A DNA stretch of 39,156 bases from a virus, in the IMG/VR virus record IMGVR_UViG_3300021405_000032, positions 1 through 39,156 of that record; one strand, given 5' to 3'. The translations under genes and the position numbers were made by a program. The notes beneath the pieces were generated by a model. It had not been told where the DNA came from and ran no database searches. It was given only the letters and a program-made list of their open reading frames with translations. The stretch's first letter is position 1, and each line of letters begins with the position of its first letter. Below are positions 1 through 6,999 of the stretch, one piece after another.

Positions 1-123
1 CCTCCTTTAGGGTGCGGTCTCGGTGGTCTCGATTGGGATGTTGTTTCTGAGGGGATTGAATACGGTCTCATAGATGTTCTTGGTCCTGATTATCTCTTAA
101 ACGTGAAGGTGTACTGTCCATGA
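1..123 (+). CDS. Macro-domain (ADP-ribose binding) protein, C-terminal part
   Basis: Only the last 40 codons are in the window; the frame is open from base 1 to the TGA at 121-123. The residues PPLGCGLGGLDWDVV near the window edge match the conserved glycine-rich loop of macro domains (Appr-1-p phosphatase or DarG-like), where a GCGxGGLDW motif lines the ADP-ribose pocket. Family knowledge suggests ADP-ribose binding or removal, possibly reversing host ADP-ribosylation; that role is inferred. The stop overlaps the next start (ATGA). Confidence 0.7.
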   Translation, partial: PPLGCGLGGLDWDVVSEGIEYGLIDVLGPDYLLNVKVYCP

Positions 124-557
124 CAGACTGGTTCGAAGGCCAAAAGATCGTTTGTGTCAATGCTCACGTACCTCCACAGTACGAAAAAGGGCTGTGGACT
201 GGTATCAGCTTCATCAAGAAATTGAACGAAGGCCAGATTTACACCATCGATAAGATTGCCATGATCCATTACGAGGGTCTGGCGAGCGGTGGTGCTGGCG
301 ATGATATTGGTTTCCTCCTGAAGGAGATTGATACTAATTATACGAAGAATTCCATGCCTCAGATCGATAAGTATGGAGAGGAATTTTACCACTTCTGGAA
401 CGGTCGCTTCCGCCCTCTTGACGAAATTGAGAAGGGTGAAAAAGTTGACATTTCGGTCTTCCAGACCTTGCTAAATGACGTGAATGATGGTAAGGTGAAA
501 TTTGACGATGAAGATGGCGGGTTGAAAGCCCCCTCAAAAGAACTGGAGAATGTCTAA
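120..557 (+). CDS. Small conserved phage protein, paralogue A
   Basis: 145 aa, start ATG overlapping the upstream stop. It begins with a WFEGQKIVCVNA motif, followed by a GQIYTIDKI stretch, and later FWNGRFRPLDE. The gene at 1621-2010 shares this order (WYVGQKIVCIN, GDVYAIRQI, FWSERFKPLEE) and the same acidic, charged C-terminal tail, so the two are paralogues flanking an RNA ligase. The short beta-rich core looks like an SH3-type barrel. I do not know its function. It ends one base into the ligase start. Confidence 0.75.
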   Translation: MTDWFEGQKIVCVNAHVPPQYEKGLWTGISFIKKLNEGQIYTIDKIAMIHYEGLASGGAGDDIGFLLKEIDTNYTKNSMPQIDKYGEEFYHFWNGRFRPLDEIEKGEKVDISVFQTLLNDVNDGKVKFDDEDGGLKAPSKELENV

Positions 558-1621
558 TGAGTGAGATTACCAGACAGCTTGTGACCGTTCAGACCGTTGA
601 TGCTCTCGATCCAATCGAGGGTGCGGATCGTATCGAAGTCGCTTCGGTTCTCGGCTGGAAGGTCGTGGTTCAGAAGGGACTCTACAAGGTCGGCCAGATG
701 GTTGCCTTCTTCGAAATCGACTCCTTCCTTCCCATCGAGCCGCAGTATGAGTTCCTTCGCAAGGGCTCATATCGCGTCACAAAAGACCTTGGAGAGGGCT
801 TTCGCCTGAAGACGGTGAAACTACGCGGGCAGATCAGTCAGGGGCTCCTTATGCCTCTGGAAGAGGTTGGCGTGCTCTATGCAGATCGTAGTCAGGTTGG
901 TCGAGACATGACCGACTTATTGCGTGTCCGCAAGTGGGAACCGAATGCTCAGGTGCTCCTATCAGGCGTTGCCGCTGGCAACTTCCCACACTTCGTTCCG
1001 AAGACCGACGAGCCTCGCGTGCAGAACCTTGTTCGCGAGAAGCAGGCTTGGGCTGACGATGACTTCGTTGCGACCATCAAGGAAGACGGATCGTCAATGA
1101 CCGTGTTCACGGAAATGGATGATATTAACGACGGTAACATATGGCGTGTCGGTGTTTGCTCCCGCAATTGGGAAGTCAAGGACGAAGACGACAACACCTA
1201 TTGGAAGTTGGCGAAGGACATTGGCCTTGTTGCAGCGTTGCAGCGTATGGGCATTAGTGTTGCTTTCCAGGGCGAGCTTGTTGGTCCTGGGGTTCAGAAG
1301 AACCCTGCGGGATATGACAAGTTGCACTTCAAGGTCTTCAACATCTGGATGATTGCCGAGAAGAGATATGCTACGCCGACTGAACGCCATGGCATGATCA
1401 AGGCGATCAACTACCTCTTCAAGATCGAAGTTGAGGAAGTCCAGACTTTGTTCGGTACGGTCAGGGGTATCGCCAACCAGCCTACCCTCGATAGTTACGT
1501 CAATGAGGCGAACAAATTGACTGGTCAAGAAGTCGAAGGTATCGTCTTCAAGTCAGTCCAGCATCCCGAGCGTTCGTATAAATATATCAATCCGAATTAT
1601 CTGCTGAAGGACAAGGATTGA
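557..1621 (+). CDS. RNA ligase, Deinococcus Rnl5 (DraRnl) type
   Basis: 354 aa. An N-terminal OB-like domain (about 1-130) precedes an adenylyltransferase domain. Motif I is KEDGSS with the nucleophile lysine at about residue 175. CSRNWEV (motif Ia region), FQGELVGPG (motif III), EGIVFKS (motif IV) and YKYINPNYL (motif V) follow in the usual order. This N-terminal-OB arrangement is that of the Dra-type RNA ligases, not T4 Rnl1 or Rnl2. It should join RNA ends with ATP and may repair tRNAs cut by host nucleases, which fits the tRNA genes downstream. That role is inferred. Bordered by two paralogous small proteins. Confidence 0.88.
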   Translation: MSEITRQLVTVQTVDALDPIEGADRIEVASVLGWKVVVQKGLYKVGQMVAFFEIDSFLPIEPQYEFLRKGSYRVTKDLGEGFRLKTVKLRGQISQGLLMPLEEVGVLYADRSQVGRDMTDLLRVRKWEPNAQVLLSGVAAGNFPHFVPKTDEPRVQNLVREKQAWADDDFVATIKEDGSSMTVFTEMDDINDGNIWRVGVCSRNWEVKDEDDNTYWKLAKDIGLVAALQRMGISVAFQGELVGPGVQKNPAGYDKLHFKVFNIWMIAEKRYATPTERHGMIKAINYLFKIEVEEVQTLFGTVRGIANQPTLDSYVNEANKLTGQEVEGIVFKSVQHPERSYKYINPNYLLKDKD

Positions 1622-2010
1622 TGGGTGACTGGTACGTTGGACAAAAGATCGTTTGTATAAATGTCGAACCACTCGATGGTGGTGTAGTAGAACCAGAAAT
1701 TCAAAGGCACCTAAAAGTAGGGGATGTCTACGCTATTAGACAAATAGTAGATTTCCCTTACCTTCATTTGAAGAAGAGAGATGTTCGCTTAGGTTTCCGC
1801 CTCGCAGGCATCAAGCCTGTGTCGAAGATCGTGGACGGCAAGCTCACTGAGTATGCTTTTTGGTCCGAGCGTTTCAAGCCTTTGGAGGAAGACGACACTT
1901 CAATCGACGCCTCTGTTCCTGAGCAGATGAAGGATTGGCTCAAGGACGTTGCCGAGGGCAAAGTCGTGTTCGAAGAAGAAAAAGAGAAGGTCAAGGAAGA
2001 GGTTGAATGA
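1621..2010 (+). CDS. Small conserved phage protein, paralogue B
   Basis: 129 aa. I chose the ATG at 1621 (TGATG overlap with the ligase stop) over the in-frame TTG three bases earlier. It shares WxxGQKIVCxN, a GDVYAI strand and FWSERFKPLEE with the gene at 120-557, and both end in a Lys/Glu-rich tail after a KDVAEGKVVF / NDVNDGKVKF segment. The first 150 bases are visibly more AT-rich in codon choice than the neighbours. Function unknown. Confidence 0.75.
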   Translation: MGDWYVGQKIVCINVEPLDGGVVEPEIQRHLKVGDVYAIRQIVDFPYLHLKKRDVRLGFRLAGIKPVSKIVDGKLTEYAFWSERFKPLEEDDTSIDASVPEQMKDWLKDVAEGKVVFEEEKEKVKEEVE

Positions 2011-2261
2011 TTACGATTTACACAAAGCCTGACTGTGCGTTCTGCGTAAGAGCAAAGAACATCCTTAAGTCAAGAGGAATTGCGTTCGAGGAACAGAAGC
2101 TTGGTGAGGATTTCACCATTGAGGAATTCAGAACTTGGTTCCAAGGCTTCAAGACCTTTCCTGCCATCATGGTAGACAACCGTTTGCTTGGCGGATATGA
2201 TGACCTCCGTGCTGCCATTGCTGAGAACGAGAACTTTGGAAAGACCTTATTGAACGAGTGA
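2007..2261 (+). CDS. Glutaredoxin
   Basis: 84 aa with a thioredoxin fold: beta strand MITIYTKPDC, the redox motif CAFC (residues 10-13), the cis-proline segment FKTFPAIMVD and the glutathione-site GGYDDL. Full length for a phage glutaredoxin. It would reduce disulphides, most likely serving a ribonucleotide reductase such as the one at 9762-11723. The start overlaps the previous stop (ATGA). Confidence 0.92.
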   Translation: MITIYTKPDCAFCVRAKNILKSRGIAFEEQKLGEDFTIEEFRTWFQGFKTFPAIMVDNRLLGGYDDLRAAIAENENFGKTLLNE

Positions 2262-2274
2262 AAGGAATTATATA

Positions 2275-2487
2275 ATGAAAACATTGTTTGTTCTAATGAT
2301 GTTATGGACTAATCCAGGCGGAACCGCTGGTCATCAGGTTTTGAAGGCAGATTATACCTCACATGATGCTTGCGTTATAGGTCTCAATCATGCACAGAAG
2401 CGTTCCGAGCTTCTTGATACGGTTCCCGACGACTTGAATTTCATCTGTCTCAATATAGCAGACGTTTCTCCCGAGTTGCTGCCATAA
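2275..2487 (+). CDS. Small protein with hydrophobic N-terminus
   Basis: 70 aa. Starts MKTLFVLMMLWTNPGG, which may be a weak signal or membrane segment. It carries two cysteines (in HDACVIG and NFICLN) that could form a disulphide if exported. RBS AAAGGA lies about 8 bases upstream. No family recognised. Confidence 0.6.
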   Translation: MKTLFVLMMLWTNPGGTAGHQVLKADYTSHDACVIGLNHAQKRSELLDTVPDDLNFICLNIADVSPELLP

Positions 2488-2493
2488 TCCTTC

Positions 2494-2530
2494 TCTCCTA
2501 ATAAATAAGCTGAAACAGTTTATTAGGAGA
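2494..2530 (+). promoter_or_regulatory. Late-promoter-like motif within an RBS-hiding inverted repeat
   Basis: TAATAAATAAG at 2499-2509. A perfect 12 bp inverted repeat pairs 2494-2505 with 2519-2530 (13-base loop). The right arm contains the AGGAGA ribosome-binding site (2525-2530) of the gene starting at 2536. If transcription starts about six bases after the motif (about 2513), the late RNA lacks the left arm and the site is free, whereas read-through RNA can fold and hide it. Confidence 0.7.
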
Positions 2531-2535
2531 CGGAC

Positions 2536-3738
2536 TTGACTGATTATACAAAGCCCAAGGAAAAGCAGACCATTGTTCTTGGGAAGAACAAGACTAAGGT
2601 CTCAATGTTTTCAGCCAAGAAGGATATCCACAAGGAACATATCCTTGGGAATGTCAAGCGTATTTTAGCAGAGACTAAAGCAGATCGTGTCGGCCAAGCT
2701 TATACGAAAGCGGACTATGACAAATGTTATAGTGCCCCCCGTTTTGTTCTGGCCGATCCGACTGCCCCTGCTTCATTAGCTGACCTAGCCTACCGTGTGA
2801 TCGTTGTCTCAACTGAAGCAGTTGACGAGAACGAAGACGCTATTCTTGAAGCTTCCAACCGTGGTGCCAATTACCGTGCCAAGGGTGCTTCTGCATCTGA
2901 CGTTGAGACCCACAAGAAGGACGTTCAAGGCGGTAAGGATTGGGTTGCTGCACGTCCTGCTCATCATCAGAACATCGTTGACCACTACAATCAGGCAACA
3001 CATGCCGAGAAGGAATTCGGTCACAACTGGTATGATGACGCCCATCACCTAACGAAGGCTGTTGCTCGCTATACCAACACAGGTATGCATGAAGCCGCAG
3101 GCCACGTTGCCAACTATTCCCCACAAACCGATTGGGCTCAGAACATCCACACAGCTTCACGCGTTATGCGTACCAAGGAAGCTCTAGGTGGTAAGGGCTC
3201 AGGTGTCTTCGCTTCAGGCAAGCAGAAGGAAGCGGCAACTCGAATGCTCAATGGCGAGAGCCATGAGAACATCCTAAAGGGCCATAAGATACGTGCATTT
3301 GCCCACCTGATCGAGCACGGTGGCAATGCGGACCCAGATAAGCCTCATGTCGTTATCGACCGCCACGCGGCTGCTGTGGCCCATGGTGACCGTATCACGG
3401 ATAATGCCTACAAGCATGGTCTCGGTGGTCTCAAGTCAAAGAACCTTTACCATTCATACGAGCAGCATTATCATGCTGCCGCTCACGCGATCAATGCTGC
3501 ACATGCTAACGACCCTAACCATAAGCCTGTCCAGGCTCATCAGGTCCAGGCCGTAACGTGGCTTGTTCGTCAGCGTAAGAACCAAGAGTCGGAAGCTGGC
3601 ACGTCAAAGAAGGGTGCTTCCAAGACAGCCAAGAGAACTGAGAAGTCAGCCGCAGCATGGGATACAGAACGCAAGACCCGCTTCCCTAACATTGACCACG
3701 ATATCCGCAAAATGTCTGGCTACAGCAACAAAGAGTAA
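2536..3738 (+). CDS. 400 aa phage protein with YSPQTDW and VIDRHA motifs
   Basis: Starts at TTG with AGGAGA six bases upstream. A charged N-terminus is followed by a His-rich helical core with YSPQTDWAQNIH (about 210), KIRAFAHLIEHGG and HVVIDRHAAAVAHG (about 275), and ends in a Lys/Ser-rich tail. The SPQ-x-W ... VDRHA combination recalls, from memory, a phage family with a helix-hairpin-helix-like fold (DUF7178-like), but I cannot confirm it. The late-type promoter immediately upstream suggests expression with virion or packaging genes. Confidence 0.75.
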   Translation: MTDYTKPKEKQTIVLGKNKTKVSMFSAKKDIHKEHILGNVKRILAETKADRVGQAYTKADYDKCYSAPRFVLADPTAPASLADLAYRVIVVSTEAVDENEDAILEASNRGANYRAKGASASDVETHKKDVQGGKDWVAARPAHHQNIVDHYNQATHAEKEFGHNWYDDAHHLTKAVARYTNTGMHEAAGHVANYSPQTDWAQNIHTASRVMRTKEALGGKGSGVFASGKQKEAATRMLNGESHENILKGHKIRAFAHLIEHGGNADPDKPHVVIDRHAAAVAHGDRITDNAYKHGLGGLKSKNLYHSYEQHYHAAAHAINAAHANDPNHKPVQAHQVQAVTWLVRQRKNQESEAGTSKKGASKTAKRTEKSAAAWDTERKTRFPNIDHDIRKMSGYSNKE

Positions 3739-3743
3739 GCTCA

Positions 3744-3754
3744 TAATAAATAAG
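3744..3754 (+). promoter_or_regulatory. Late-promoter-like motif
   Basis: TAATAAATAAG just after the stop of the 400 aa gene and 38 bases before the ATG at 3792. No RBS-hiding repeat is evident here. The RBS AAGGA lies at about 3778. Confidence 0.7.
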
Positions 3755-3791
3755 CCATAGAGACATTTAACGATAAGAAGGATAACAATCA

Positions 3792-4400
3792 ATGCTTTGG
3801 GGCTCAAACGGGGCAAGTTCTGCCAACTCACCTATGCACTCATCTGAATTGTTCAGAGCTAACACTGGCAACCAGACAAACATCTTCATGAACACTACCC
3901 CAAGTGCTCTCGTAAGTAAGCAGGTTCTTGGTGTATACGGCGTAACGAACACACAGGTTAAGGCTGCTGAGTCAAACAACTCACACAAGACACTTAATCT
4001 TGGTCCTGGCTGGTACACAGTTAAGCAGGGTATGGGTGCAGCAAAGCTTGCAACAATCACTGCAAACGGTTCGGGCTATTCAAACAACGACACGTTCGTT
4101 ATCACTTCAACTGGTACTGGTACGGTTAACGTTTCAACTTCAGTCAGTACAAATTCAACAGGTGGTGTTCTTGCTGTTGGTGCAAACAACGTAATTAACG
4201 CTGGTTTGTTCGTTAATTCAACAGCAACTACGGTTGCTATTGCAAACTCAACTGGTGGAGCACCAAACGGTACTGGCTTCACTGCTACAGTTACTTTGGG
4301 TGGTCGTGCTAATCGTATCCAGCGTGAGATGCTTGTTTCATTGGGATCAATGACTTCAAACTCAACATCAGCTAATACCCCACTATTCCCTAACATCTAA
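3792..4400 (+). CDS. Probable virion structural protein
   Basis: 202 aa, rich in Asn, Ser, Thr, Gly and Ala, with almost no charge in the middle. It contains an ITANGSGYSNNDTFVI-type beta repeat of the kind found in phage decoration, fibre and neck proteins. The C-terminus GGRANRIQREMLVSLGSM resembles a conserved tail of small T4-like structural proteins. Transcribed from a late-type motif and followed by strong hairpins. The exact virion role is unknown. Confidence 0.65.
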   Translation: MLWGSNGASSANSPMHSSELFRANTGNQTNIFMNTTPSALVSKQVLGVYGVTNTQVKAAESNNSHKTLNLGPGWYTVKQGMGAAKLATITANGSGYSNNDTFVITSTGTGTVNVSTSVSTNSTGGVLAVGANNVINAGLFVNSTATTVAIANSTGGAPNGTGFTATVTLGGRANRIQREMLVSLGSMTSNSTSANTPLFPNI

Positions 4401-4453
4401 GGGAATATACGCAAATTCGCATATTCGACTTATAGTCGTTTATGCGTATAAAG

Positions 4454-4495
4454 ACTGGACGATCTAGTTACTCCTATCGGAGTCGTCCAGTTTAA
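4454..4495 (+). terminator. Probable terminator hairpin
   Basis: ACTGGACG (4454-4461) pairs with CGTCCAGT (4484-4491), with an inner ACTCC/GGAGT stem (4470-4474 with 4479-4483). The following T-rich run is short. Smaller hairpins occupy 4403-4450. This closes the 3744-4400 transcription unit. Confidence 0.6.
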
Positions 4496-4533
4496 GTCTT
4501 ATCCGATAAGGGGTGTAAAATGGAGAACCTAAA

Positions 4534-4716
4534 ATGGTAAACCCACTAGAACTAGAAAACCTCGATACTGTTGACTTCGATGAAGCCAGCCAACTTACTG
4601 AACGTGAGAGATGGTTGATTGAAATCGCTGTGCGTAAAGCTGTGCGTAAAGCTGTGCGTAAGGTCAATAGATCAATGTCTCGTTATGGATATCCTGTTGA
4701 TGAGAATAACTCATGA
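4534..4716 (+). CDS. Small charged protein with an AVRK triplet
   Basis: 60 aa. Acidic first half, then a basic helix AVRKAVRKAVRK encoded by three tandem copies of a 12-base unit (about 4629-4664). RBS GGAGAA lies about 11 bases upstream. It overlaps the next start. Function unknown; the basic helix could bind nucleic acid. Confidence 0.65.
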   Translation: MVNPLELENLDTVDFDEASQLTERERWLIEIAVRKAVRKAVRKVNRSMSRYGYPVDENNS

Positions 4717-5078
4717 CAGTACTTGCCTTAGGCGATAGCATTGCCTTCGGCACAGGTCATGCCCTACACGCTGCTACAGTCGCTCGTGTAGGTGCATCCT
4801 CTTGTGCAATCTATGGCTTCATGCCGCCAGTTGAGAAGATCGACTTGATAGCTCTGTCTGCGGGTGTAAATGACCCTCCAGGCACGTGCATCGAGAAGAT
4901 CAGAGCCAGACTACACGGTAAAAGTGTGATCTGGATACTTCCGCCACCTGTGAATAGTGCTCGTGCCCATATTGCCGCAGTAGCAGCAAAAAATGGTGAT
5001 AGAACAATCAGTTATGTGCCTGGAAAGGACGGATTACATCCTCGTTCTTACGAAGAAGTCGCTCGTCAAATAAAGTGA
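4713..5078 (+). CDS. Minimal SGNH/GDSL hydrolase
   Basis: 121 aa, very short for the family. LALGDSIAFG gives the block I nucleophile (Ser9), GVND (51-54) matches block III, and DGLHP gives the catalytic Asp106 and His109. All the key blocks are present despite the small size. It probably removes acetyl groups or cleaves an ester on a cell-surface polymer; the substrate is unknown. The ATG overlaps the previous stop. Confidence 0.8.
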   Translation: MTVLALGDSIAFGTGHALHAATVARVGASSCAIYGFMPPVEKIDLIALSAGVNDPPGTCIEKIRARLHGKSVIWILPPPVNSARAHIAAVAAKNGDRTISYVPGKDGLHPRSYEEVARQIK

Positions 5079-5128
5079 TCCCCGTCTAAAGCCAACTTTA
5101 TTAAATAGGGCAACGAAAGGATAACGCC

Positions 5129-5365
5129 ATGCGAAAATTATATATCGCTGTGGCACTTGTAATTGGAATGGTTGTCACAAGTGCTCAGGCACAACAGGTA
5201 ATAGAACAGGGATACCACGTGCCAACGCAGTTTGAGCGTTCGAGTGCGTTGTGCAACCTTTTTGCTTTGAAACACCTTAACCTAAATGTGAGAGTCGATC
5301 CCTCTGTCAAGCGAGAGTTCGTTGAGAACTGCATGGTTGCACAGGGCTTTGCAAAGGACAAATAA
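5129..5365 (+). CDS. Exported small protein
   Basis: 78 aa with a clear signal peptide (MRKLYIAVALVIGMVV then cleavage after AQA). The mature part is about 57 aa with two cysteines (SALCNLF, ENCMVA), likely a periplasmic disulphide. RBS AAGGA upstream. Function unknown. Confidence 0.7.
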   Translation: MRKLYIAVALVIGMVVTSAQAQQVIEQGYHVPTQFERSSALCNLFALKHLNLNVRVDPSVKREFVENCMVAQGFAKDK

Positions 5366-5369
5366 GGAC

Positions 5370-5398
5370 TTGACAGGGAGATTTCCGTGTGGTAGCGT
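5370..5398 (+). promoter_or_regulatory. Sigma70-like promoter
   Basis: TTGACA (5370-5375), 17 bases, then TAGCGT (5393-5398). It directly precedes the small gene at 5432. Confidence 0.65.
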
Positions 5399-5431
5399 CT
5401 TCGTGTTCAACAAACATGAAGGATGATGAAC

Positions 5432-5674
5432 ATGGCACGGAAGCTTTTCGAAGTCTGCATGGAAATCCGCAAGGAATGGAAGCCCAAGGTTTCCCCCTAT
5501 GCGAAGCCCTACCTTGAGGCAATGGAGTGCCTCGACAACCTGAGCCAGCCATACATCTGCGACACTGGCGTCTCAATGGCTCTCTACTTCCTCGCCAACG
5601 CTCAGTCGTTCCGAGGCGAAGCGGCTCGCCGTATCAAGGCCGAATTGAACCAGATGGTCAAGGACGCCAAATAG
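5432..5674 (+). CDS. Small helical protein
   Basis: 80 aa from the ATG at 5432. ATGs at 5423 and 5426 are too close to the GAAGG ribosome-binding site (5418-5422). The protein is helical and basic (KEWKPKVSPYAKPYLEAM, AARRIKAELNQMV) with three cysteines. Its own early-type promoter suggests it acts early. No family recognised. Confidence 0.65.
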   Translation: MARKLFEVCMEIRKEWKPKVSPYAKPYLEAMECLDNLSQPYICDTGVSMALYFLANAQSFRGEAARRIKAELNQMVKDAK

Positions 5675-5711
5675 CAATAAATAAGCCCTATGGAAACAAC
5701 TTCATAGGGCT
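5675..5711 (+). promoter_or_regulatory. Late-promoter-like motif with overlapping inverted repeat
   Basis: CAATAAATAAG at 5675-5685. A perfect 9 bp stem pairs 5684-5692 with 5703-5711. Its right arm holds the only purine-rich RBS candidate (AGGG) for the TTG start at 5718. RNA starting near 5689 would lack half of the left arm. Confidence 0.65.
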
Positions 5712-5717
5712 CAACTT

Positions 5718-6137
5718 TTGACTGATGTAATAAGACGTGATAACTTGACCGAGGACAACTTCCTGCTCCAGGCGGCGAAGAACTATAAGAAGTCCTATAT
5801 CAGCACCAGTGACGAGTGGCTGTCGGATATCAAGAGAATTAAGTACATCAAAAAGCTCCTGACGAGGTTCAAATCCAGTGGGAGCTTGGATGAGCGTTTA
5901 GTGCTCAATCATATCATCGTTCTCAATAATATCTTTGGCCCTGACTTCCTCTCTAGGGTATTGTGGCTTAAACTTGGTAACTACTTCGAATACATCAAAC
6001 CCTTTCTCCTTTATTTACGCCTTCTCCCAGACACTATATACCTAGTTAATGGCGAGAATGTGGATACACTACCCATAAATATGAATGCCGTGATTATTGA
6101 AAGACTTAGAGCATTGAGTAAACGCGAAAATCAATAA
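5718..6137 (+). CDS. Conserved T4-like phage protein (DUF7207-like)
   Basis: 139 aa. TTG start seven bases after a hairpin. The stretch LNHIIVLNNIFGPDF and IKPFLLYLRLLPD resembles a small protein conserved in T4-like phages (family name from memory, not verified). Helical and basic at the N-terminus. Function unknown. The stop codon lies inside the next late-type motif. Confidence 0.65.
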   Translation: MTDVIRRDNLTEDNFLLQAAKNYKKSYISTSDEWLSDIKRIKYIKKLLTRFKSSGSLDERLVLNHIIVLNNIFGPDFLSRVLWLKLGNYFEYIKPFLLYLRLLPDTIYLVNGENVDTLPINMNAVIIERLRALSKRENQ

Positions 6138-6162
6138 ATACTCTCAGGAATTGACTTGAGAG
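6132..6162 (+). promoter_or_regulatory. Late-promoter-like motif with RBS-hiding hairpin
   Basis: CAATAAATAC at 6132-6141. CTCTCAGG (6141-6148) pairs with CTTGAGAG (6155-6162) using one G-U pair. The right arm covers the GAGAGG ribosome-binding site of the gene at 6169. A start near 6146 would remove most of the left arm. Confidence 0.65.
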
Positions 6163-6168
6163 GATGCT

Positions 6169-6462
6169 ATGGCCGAAGAACACGTTAAGATTGATGACAT
6201 AATCGCTTCTGTTATGAGGGAAAAGCTAAAGAGATATCTAGCTGGCAAGATTTCCAGCGAGATTGTTCGTCAACATCATAAACTTCCAAAGGCAGGCACA
6301 AAGCTTAAGGAAGATGAAGCCCCAACAAATGCTATGGGACACTCGTCTTCAGTTTCAGGCACGGGACCGATTGATACTTTCGACCCCCTGCTCCGAATGC
6401 AAATTGCTCGCCGTAAGGCAGTAGCTAACTGGTTGCCAGTGGCTAGAAAGAAGTCGGTGTAA
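6169..6462 (+). CDS. Hypothetical late protein
   Basis: 97 aa. A basic helical N-terminus (MREKLKRYLAGKISSEIV) is followed by a Ser/Thr/Gly linker and a C-terminal helix DPLLRMQIARRKAVANWL. Late-type motif and hairpin upstream. Stop and next start overlap (TAATG). No family recognised. Confidence 0.65.
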   Translation: MAEEHVKIDDIIASVMREKLKRYLAGKISSEIVRQHHKLPKAGTKLKEDEAPTNAMGHSSSVSGTGPIDTFDPLLRMQIARRKAVANWLPVARKKSV

Positions 6463-6959
6463 TGGCTGACGACGTTAATAATGAAAAGACGGACAGCACA
6501 AAGGCAGTAATCGCATTAATTGACTCAGCTATCTTTAAGATATTAGGTAAAATCATTTCGATAATTGTTGTTCCTGTTGGACTTTTCTTCCTCTATCATG
6601 CTTGGGATGCTCTTGAAGAACATGGCAAACTGCTATCTTCTCTTCAGGTAACTGTCAACGATATTAAGAGCGGCCAGGACGAACTCAAGACAAATCTTGG
6701 TGGTCAGGTTACTCAGATTGCCAAGGATGAGCACGACGACCAGACCGATATCGCGGTCTTGAAGTCGGAGGTTGAGAGGCCAAGCCCCCCTTTACAACTA
6801 GCTCCCCAAGCGGAGCCCCCACCCGTACCACTCCCTGATCATCGCTTCCGTAGACAGCAGTCTGACAACTCGCCACCTATCGTGAAGGCTATCGAGCACA
6901 CGTTTAAGCAGATTGGGAAGTCCCTTCCTAACCCTGCGAACGTTCACCAAGGCAGATAA
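6462..6959 (+). CDS. Membrane protein with coiled coil and proline-rich tail
   Basis: 165 aa. One transmembrane segment at about 26-48 (ILGKIISIIVVPVGLFFLY), then a coiled-coil region to about 105, then PSPPLQLAPQAEPPPVPLP and a basic end. This is an inner-membrane, N-in layout seen in some phage holin- or spanin-like proteins, but no motif proves it. Confidence 0.6.
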   Translation: MADDVNNEKTDSTKAVIALIDSAIFKILGKIISIIVVPVGLFFLYHAWDALEEHGKLLSSLQVTVNDIKSGQDELKTNLGGQVTQIAKDEHDDQTDIAVLKSEVERPSPPLQLAPQAEPPPVPLPDHRFRRQQSDNSPPIVKAIEHTFKQIGKSLPNPANVHQGR

Positions 6960-6964
6960 AATGA

Positions 6965-6993
6965 TTGACACGACCGTTATCTAGTGCTATCTT
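6965..6993 (+). promoter_or_regulatory. Sigma70-like promoter, leaderless geometry
   Basis: TTGACA (6965-6970), 17 bases, TATCTT (6988-6993). The primase ATG is at 7000, the expected transcription start, so RNA from here would have almost no leader. Confidence 0.7.
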
Positions 6994-6999
6994 AGACCG

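Noticed and set aside
1577-1584. Exact T4 late promoter TATAAATA
   Set aside because: It lies within the RNA ligase coding sequence and lacks the local [CT]AATAAATA form; probably chance, though a gene starts 37 bases later.
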